A stretch of DNA of 64,000 nt from Lepeophtheirus salmonis. Its lineage: Eukaryota; Arthropoda; Copepoda; Siphonostomatoida; Caligidae. The stretch lies in the NCBI RefSeq assembly GCF_016086655.4, contig NC_052138.2:37893403-37957402 (forward strand), in the 5' to 3' direction. The notes under the pieces were generated by a model. It searched no databases. It was given only the letters and a program-made list of their open reading frames with translations, and was not told where the DNA came from. Shown here piece after piece: positions 58,501-64,000 of the stretch. Position 1 is the first letter of the stretch; each line of letters begins with the position of its first letter. A program made the translations under genes and the position numbers.

Positions 58501-60129
58501 TTTTTTTTCAAGAGTAGAAAATGACCGAGTACACCAAAAGATATATAATCTTTTAATCTTTCTAATGCAAACTAACAATGCAAACATTTTGGACGTGTTT
58601 TTCAACATAAAACAGTAAAACAATTAATTTGAGAATTTCAAATTCAAAATTAGACAATAACTATTTTTTTATAAGCCCTCAAAAACTTAAAAAAATTATT
58701 TAAAAAAAATACTAATGACGAACGAAAAATACGGATTCAGCTAGTTAAATATAAAAATCAAAGTTGAAAATGAATTAGTTTATCACAAAGAGGGGGGGGG
58801 GAGAGGCCTTTATATGGAATGTGTCAAACTCAACTTTTATCAAGTATGATAAATAATCAAGCTACTTCCAAGAAATATTTTTTTAATAATGTTGAAAACA
58901 TTTCCGTTTGAAATCATAGGTACGCATATGAAATAATAAAATAATCGTTCATTCATCCCTAAAATCTTATCGGGTTACTTGGTATCAACATTCCAATAAC
59001 TGTGTTATTAGTAGGATTGTCCAAAACAAATATTTTCATACCTGTTCCGGTATCAAAAAAGTTATCTGTATTTTTGTACTCATCTATACTTTCGTACTTA
59101 AGAATATTGAACAAAAATGTCGTTAATGATTGAGAGAACTCAGATACACATTTATTTATTTTGTTGAAATTCTATTGATCATAAATAAATTATATCTTGT
59201 GACAGTTTAAAATTCAAAGTGTTCAGATCTTACCACTTGGTATATTTAGAGTGGGATGTGTATTAATTACATTTATCTCTCGGCTGCTTGCAACTGATAT
59301 AATAAAATTTCATAAAGATTAAGTTGCCTTCATACCATTTTTTTGTTAAACTGTCAGGGTAAGCTCATTAATTAATTTTTTTATTATCTATTTAAAAAAA
59401 CATTTATATTAAACTTCACTGTATATTGGTCAATAGTAGAATGAAATATATCCTTAAAAAATTTGGAGTAATATAATTTTATTTGTGGGACTCTCATTTT
59501 TAATCACTCTGTAAATAAATATAAAACATATGTTTAAATAAATAATTCATCATGGAAAAAGAATGTTGAATTTGATACGTGTTTTTAGAATACACTTTTA
59601 AATAGTAGTACAAGGTATAATATGTGGTATAATCCAATTTACATAAGTAGTCAGAATTTTAAAATTATACATACATATATATTTCAGGTTAAATCAAGAG
59701 TGAATTTATCTTATACTTCTTTGCCTTTTTATAATGAGACATGGGTCATTTCATATCAAATCCACAAATGGAAATTACCAGACCATAAAAAAAACTGGAT
59801 CTAGAAGTTCTACTTTATTTATAGTAACAAAAAATAATTTGTGGAAGACTTTAGTTCCTTAAAATCAGTCGTTTGCTGGGTACATAATTTATGCCCTCCT
59901 TTGACCTAACTCATTTTATGATTGTTTTTATCTATTTCCCTCAAATGTTGGAATCATTGAAGCTACAACATTGAAAATTTGACCCCACCTATTTGAAAAG
60001 GTGACCAATTCCAAAATTTAGTAAACAAATACTTCTTCAAATATTTTATTCTGAATATTTAAAAGATAATAATTATATTCGTCATTAGATGTAGTAAAAT
60101 CTGTCTGTCTTCGCTTCTCAGAGCGGTAA
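58501..60129. other. AT-rich interval with one repeat fragment
   Basis: 59010-59105 resembles 24240-24315 (see there). An 11-bp G run at about 58793-58803 stands alone. Nothing else is recognised. Confidence 0.5.
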
Positions 60130-60420
60130 GATCTTCCCTAATAATCTATTGACACAATATAAGAAATAGTTCGTTTTTCAAGTTGTCAAAGGAACATTGA
60201 ATTATCAGAATACGTATCAAATAACCCTAATGGTTATTTCTGCTGTTTAGAAAGAGATACATCCTCACACCTTTTGTGGGAGTGTGTAGTTTTAAAGCCT
60301 AAAGACTGCTCTTAAAGAGCTTGTAAAGGAATGTTTTGGAGACTCAGTGAACAGCTTCCAATGACAAAGTATAACATTGTTCAGTGATTGTCAACATTCA
60401 ATTCTGCATCTACGCTATGA
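60130..60420 (+). pseudogene. LINE C-terminal zinc-knuckle fragment
   Basis: In one frame from 60181 the sequence reads ELSEYVSNNPNGYFCCLERD followed by TSSHLLWECVVLKP and a stop. This matches the CxxCxxxxxTSxHLLWECxxL motif that lies C-terminal to the reverse transcriptase/RNase H of many non-LTR retrotransposons; one Cys of the first pair is misplaced (adjacent CC). In a shifted frame, LKELVKECFGDSVNSF continues. The fragment may derive from the same kind of element as the RNase H remnant at 14.5 kb, but they cannot be joined from this window. No poly(A) tail was found. Confidence 0.5.
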
Positions 60421-63304
60421 AGGCATCCGCTTTCAAGCTTGACGGGTGTGTAATGAATATTTAAAAAAACTATATTGGTATTTTAAATTGATTGTAAAAA
60501 AATTTATTCATATTTATTTATTTGTTTTTATCATCGTAAAGCAAAAAGTTTCCAGGAGTTCAAAATATTTGAAAAAATTATGTTATGAAAGAGTATTAAT
60601 AATTACTTCTCTATTTGCAGCAATATCTATAACGGGGTTGGAGAGTAAGTCATTGAAGATAAGTTGACGATAGGGATGTCCGGCTTCTCCGTTGGTTTTT
60701 GTTGAGCTAATTGAATAATTTAGTAATGTTATCAAAAGAAATATGGCAGATTTGGTACTTAACTAGGATTAAGTAAAAAAAAAACATTGACTTATATGCA
60801 AATCATGTGACTTTTATCATAGAGACTAAAAGGGATAATTTACCTGAGACGAATTAATACATCAAAATCAAGTTAAAACAAATATTCAAATTGAATTATC
60901 GCTATTTTACCTAAAATATAGAAACATAGATAATTTACACATCTAAAAATTATAAATAAAAAGTATATATTTCAACAACATTGATATTATTTCCCTCACT
61001 TTGTGAGTATTTCAGTCCTAAAGATGTTGTAGGCAAAAATGTACTCTTTTGGAACTGCGTTTAACAAAAAAATATTTCTGTATATTATTATCACTACTCA
61101 AATTTCAATACATCATAAATAAATATACTTTTAGGGTTTATATTCATACTTATTGATCACTTTGAACTACAAAAATGGTCTTAAATTATTAAAAATACGA
61201 CATTTTAATTATCTCTCCTTTATTTGACTTATAATATTTGTAATCTACAAACTTTATTTAAATACATTCCTGTGTCCCCTTTCAATTTGATAATTTTAGA
61301 AAAACAACATAAAAATATGTATAGTGTTGGATATCAAAAAAAGTCCATCAAGGACCTTTTTCAGATATTTGAAGGTTGTTTCTTGTCGAATAGAATAAAT
61401 TGAACAATAAAAAATATCATGTGATGCAAAATTTATAACTTTTGTCATTACAGTACAGAGCTGTATCCTAGCTTCACTTTTCCTAGTCCATGTTATGTCT
61501 TAGTTCAAATGGTTCTAGTCTAGTCTCATAGTAGATACTACGGCTCTGAACGGATATGATATTTGTACAAATATATATTTTAGATAGGGATTATACTCAT
61601 AACTTATTTGTGACTTAGTTCCATGAGTGCATTATTTTGTACTTTTGAAGGTTCATTGTAACTAAATTAAATACATTTAAAAACTACTTACAGATATTGA
61701 AACATCTGGGTAAATATTTAATTCTACCAGATACTGATTTTCAAGTACCCATGTCTAGTCAGTTCCCAGCAAAATACACGAAACTCATTCCAAATGTGAA
61801 AAAATAAATAGTTGACCTTCATTGTTACAAATTTTCCAATGCCTAATTTGATATTTTTTTTGCAGATGTGACACCGACTATCTAATTTATCTATTTATAG
61901 TATTCAATATTTATATGAGCTCAATATCGATAGATATATTTTTTCAGATGCATTAGCTCCAACTCGGATCGAGGAAAAATTGTATTGCCTAATATAAAAA
62001 TTATATAATGTACAGGTTAAAAGCAAGATAGTTAATAGAATTATGTGTTCACAAGGACTTCTGAACCTTAATGACTGTAAGTCTGATTCCTCATTGCTCC
62101 AAATCCGAGTGCTGAATCACGTACTATATCTTTGTATTGTAATACTTCATTTACAGAAATATATATTCATAGGTCAATTTTTTACCCTCTCCTAAATTAA
62201 AAGCAAGTACACATTAACTTAGAGACTTCTGTTTGCTGTACTGTACAGACAGGAAATAAAAAAGTATTTGTAAAGATGGACAAAAAGAATAGAGAACAGT
62301 TTTGAGATTAGAAAAGGAATAAAGGTTGTTGCGTTTTTTTCTTTTTAGTTCATTCTTAGTCAAATCATTGTTGTTATATTCCCTTCTCCTAATAAAGGTA
62401 CTATAGTATGCCGCCATTCAGTGTACAATATAATAACTAAAAAATATATATATAATTATTAAAAGCTGTAATATGTAAATAATTGTTTTGTATCTGGCTT
62501 TTATTGTGTAAGAGTTTTTTTTTTGATTTTGTATATATTATGGACTTTTATCGGCTTAAATATGTTATATAATTATTTAAAACTTATATTTTAAATTTAG
62601 TTCATTTTTAAACACTTTAATGAATACATTTGTGATTAATGGGTTGATAGAAAGTGATTAAATAAATAATTGATTAATGGTCATAAGTTAACATAATAAT
62701 TGATTGCTTGACGGAGTATAAGAATACATATATTTTATATCTACAAATCAGCGTGATCAATTCATATAATTTTTTGTAGCATATTATATAATTACATAAA
62801 TAATTTTGCACTAGAACGGGTACTTGGTAAAGTGCAAAAACTTCTTTTAAAATCCAATTGAGCTTTGTATCTCACAGATAATGTGTAAAAAAAATCCACA
62901 ATTTATTTTTATGTTTCATATATGAATACAGCAAATTTTTTCATTAATATTTGATCAATTATGCACTTGTTATTCAAATTTAATTATGAGATGAAAAGCC
63001 CAATAATTTTTAGTATAAATAAAAACATTTATTTTGTTTATAAAACTTTATTGAGTCCCAATGTAGCTTTGTAAATTCAATAAATCATATATTTGTTTTT
63101 AAATGGAATTTGGAGACCTTGAAATATAATTTGCAGTGACTTCAAAGGATTGATCATAATATTTTATTATCCAGGAATAGACAATAATTAATATAACAAT
63201 AAAAATGTAATTCTGAATGAATTTTGATTATAATCATTTTAGTTTGCTTTATTTTTAATGAGTCGTATATATCCAAGATTTGAAACAATAACCAAGTTTT
63301 TTTA
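60421..63304. other. AT-rich interval with a cagtc/tagtc-rich patch
   Basis: Around 61440-61560 repeated tagtc/cctag words (ttcctagtccatg, ttctagtctagtctc) resemble the arms of the 17.4-18.8-kb repeat pair. No coding similarity was seen elsewhere. Confidence 0.45.
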
Positions 63305-63901
63305 CAGAGTGGAGACCCAAAACTTAAAGTAGCATTTAATTAGTATCCATTTTCCATGTGTTTTTTATTAAGAGGTTTATATACACAATTAAACAACAGC
63401 TGAATCACAAAAAAATAGGGAAGTTATTTTTATCCCATGCCTCGAAGTCTATAAAAAAAAGACTGTGGATACTATTTACATAACAATCCAGACTTACTAC
63501 AATATTAAGAAATCAATTACAGATCCATAAGAACCAACACTTATGCAGAAACAATATTTCTTATTATTGGCCTGCCTACATGTGTCCCTCATGCACCTCT
63601 GAGCTTAACCACTTGGACTTTTCATTTTGGGTTGGCTCGTACAAAATTATATACCATATCTCTGATCCAAATTTGGATGATCTCCAACCAACCAATGACA
63701 CGCCCTTCATCGTTAAGAGCGGCCAATATATTTGCCATCATCTTGAGGTTGTTATTGCTTGAAAAGGTGGACATAATGAATAAAAAATATAGGGAATAAA
63801 CATGTCAAAAATTTGTTGATGAGTTTCCTTTTCTTGATTCTTTAAAAATCACGTTTTTCGTAATTTAGTAGAGCTATTGAAAGTTTTGGGTCCCCACTCT
63901 G
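63305..63901 (+). mobile_element. Non-autonomous mariner derivative with both terminal repeats, 597 bp
   Basis: The left end CAGAGTGGAGACCCAAAACT and the reverse complement of the right end CAGAGTGGGGACCCAAAACT match at 19 of 20 positions. TA precedes the left end (63303-63304); the right flank is TC. Inside, the leader (gttatttttatcccatgcct) matches the 30.1-kb copy. The transposase remnant at 63460-63783 has TIQTYYNIKKSITDP (helix-turn-helix) followed within about 10 nt, in another frame, by KNQHLCRNNISYYWPAYM and the third-Asp region. It is the best bounded member of the deletion-derivative family. Confidence 0.85.
63460..63783 (+). pseudogene. Transposase remnant inside the 63.3-kb mariner derivative
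   Basis: KKKTVDTIYITIQTYYNIKK aligns with KKAANTDRISIQTTYNIKN of the 30.1-kb copy. After a frameshift the sequence reads NNISYYWPAYMCPSCTSEL, NHLDFSFWVGS (third Asp retained), SDPNLDDLQPTND and EVVIA. A TGA and KGGHNE follow, and then TAA, which is the natural mariner C-terminal ending (VIAxxGGHxE). The first two catalytic residues are missing because of the central deletion. It cannot encode an active transposase. The helix-turn-helix part could at most bind terminal repeats if expressed. Confidence 0.82.
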
Positions 63902-64000
63902 TCATAAACAATCTGTAACCCAAAAATTAGTTTTAAATTAACATTAAGGGTACTGGTGATGAAAAAACAGTGCAAAAATGGAATATTCCATGGTTGGTTG

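Overview
This is an AT-rich animal nuclear sequence with no intact protein-coding gene, rRNA, tRNA or CRISPR array that I can support. Its readable content is almost entirely decayed transposable elements. The dominant class is Tc1/mariner (mariner-type, D,D34D) transposase relics: I count thirteen, on both strands, all broken by stops, frameshifts or internal deletions. The families, the base composition and the absence of host exons suggest an arthropod, and the mariner set looks most like that of caligid copepods (sea lice). That is an inference from memory of the families, not a database match.

Layout. 0-5 kb: a mariner relic cut by the left edge, a second short mariner relic, and a fragment of a hAT-like MITE. 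7.5-10 kb: unassigned open frames, a LINE zinc-finger-like fragment and a possible P-element/THAP9-like fragment. 11-13 kb: short direct repeats and a duplicated coding-like module. 14.5-16 kb: a LINE RNase H fragment followed by a mariner N-terminus. 17.4-20.9 kb: an inverted-repeat pair, a Harbinger-like MITE with TTA target duplications, and a MITE with a pyrimidine tract. 21-24 kb: an intronless pseudogene of the spliceosomal Sm protein E, flanked by copies of a small repeat, then a 1066-bp mariner element with both terminal inverted repeats and TA duplications. 26-36 kb: a second full MITE copy, three mariner relics, a perfect 20-bp-arm hairpin, and a fourth mariner relic. 37.7 kb: a GIY-YIG endonuclease domain of Penelope type. 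40-48 kb: three more mariner relics. 48-57 kb: diverged repeats, a foldback element, a degenerate tandem array and a mariner relic. 57-64 kb: a LINE C-terminal fragment and a 597-bp mariner derivative with both terminal repeats.

The most interesting pattern is structural. Four mariner relics (30.1, 40.2, 47.1 and 63.3 kb), and probably a fifth (1.7 kb), share one design: the N-terminal helix-turn-helix region is joined directly to the segment just after the second catalytic aspartate, so the central part carrying the first two catalytic residues is absent. They also share a 5' leader. This indicates an internally deleted, non-autonomous mariner subfamily that multiplied as such. Other mariner copies (22.7, 32.4 and 35.6 kb) have different internal deletions. 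All identifications come from reading translations by eye. No search was run.
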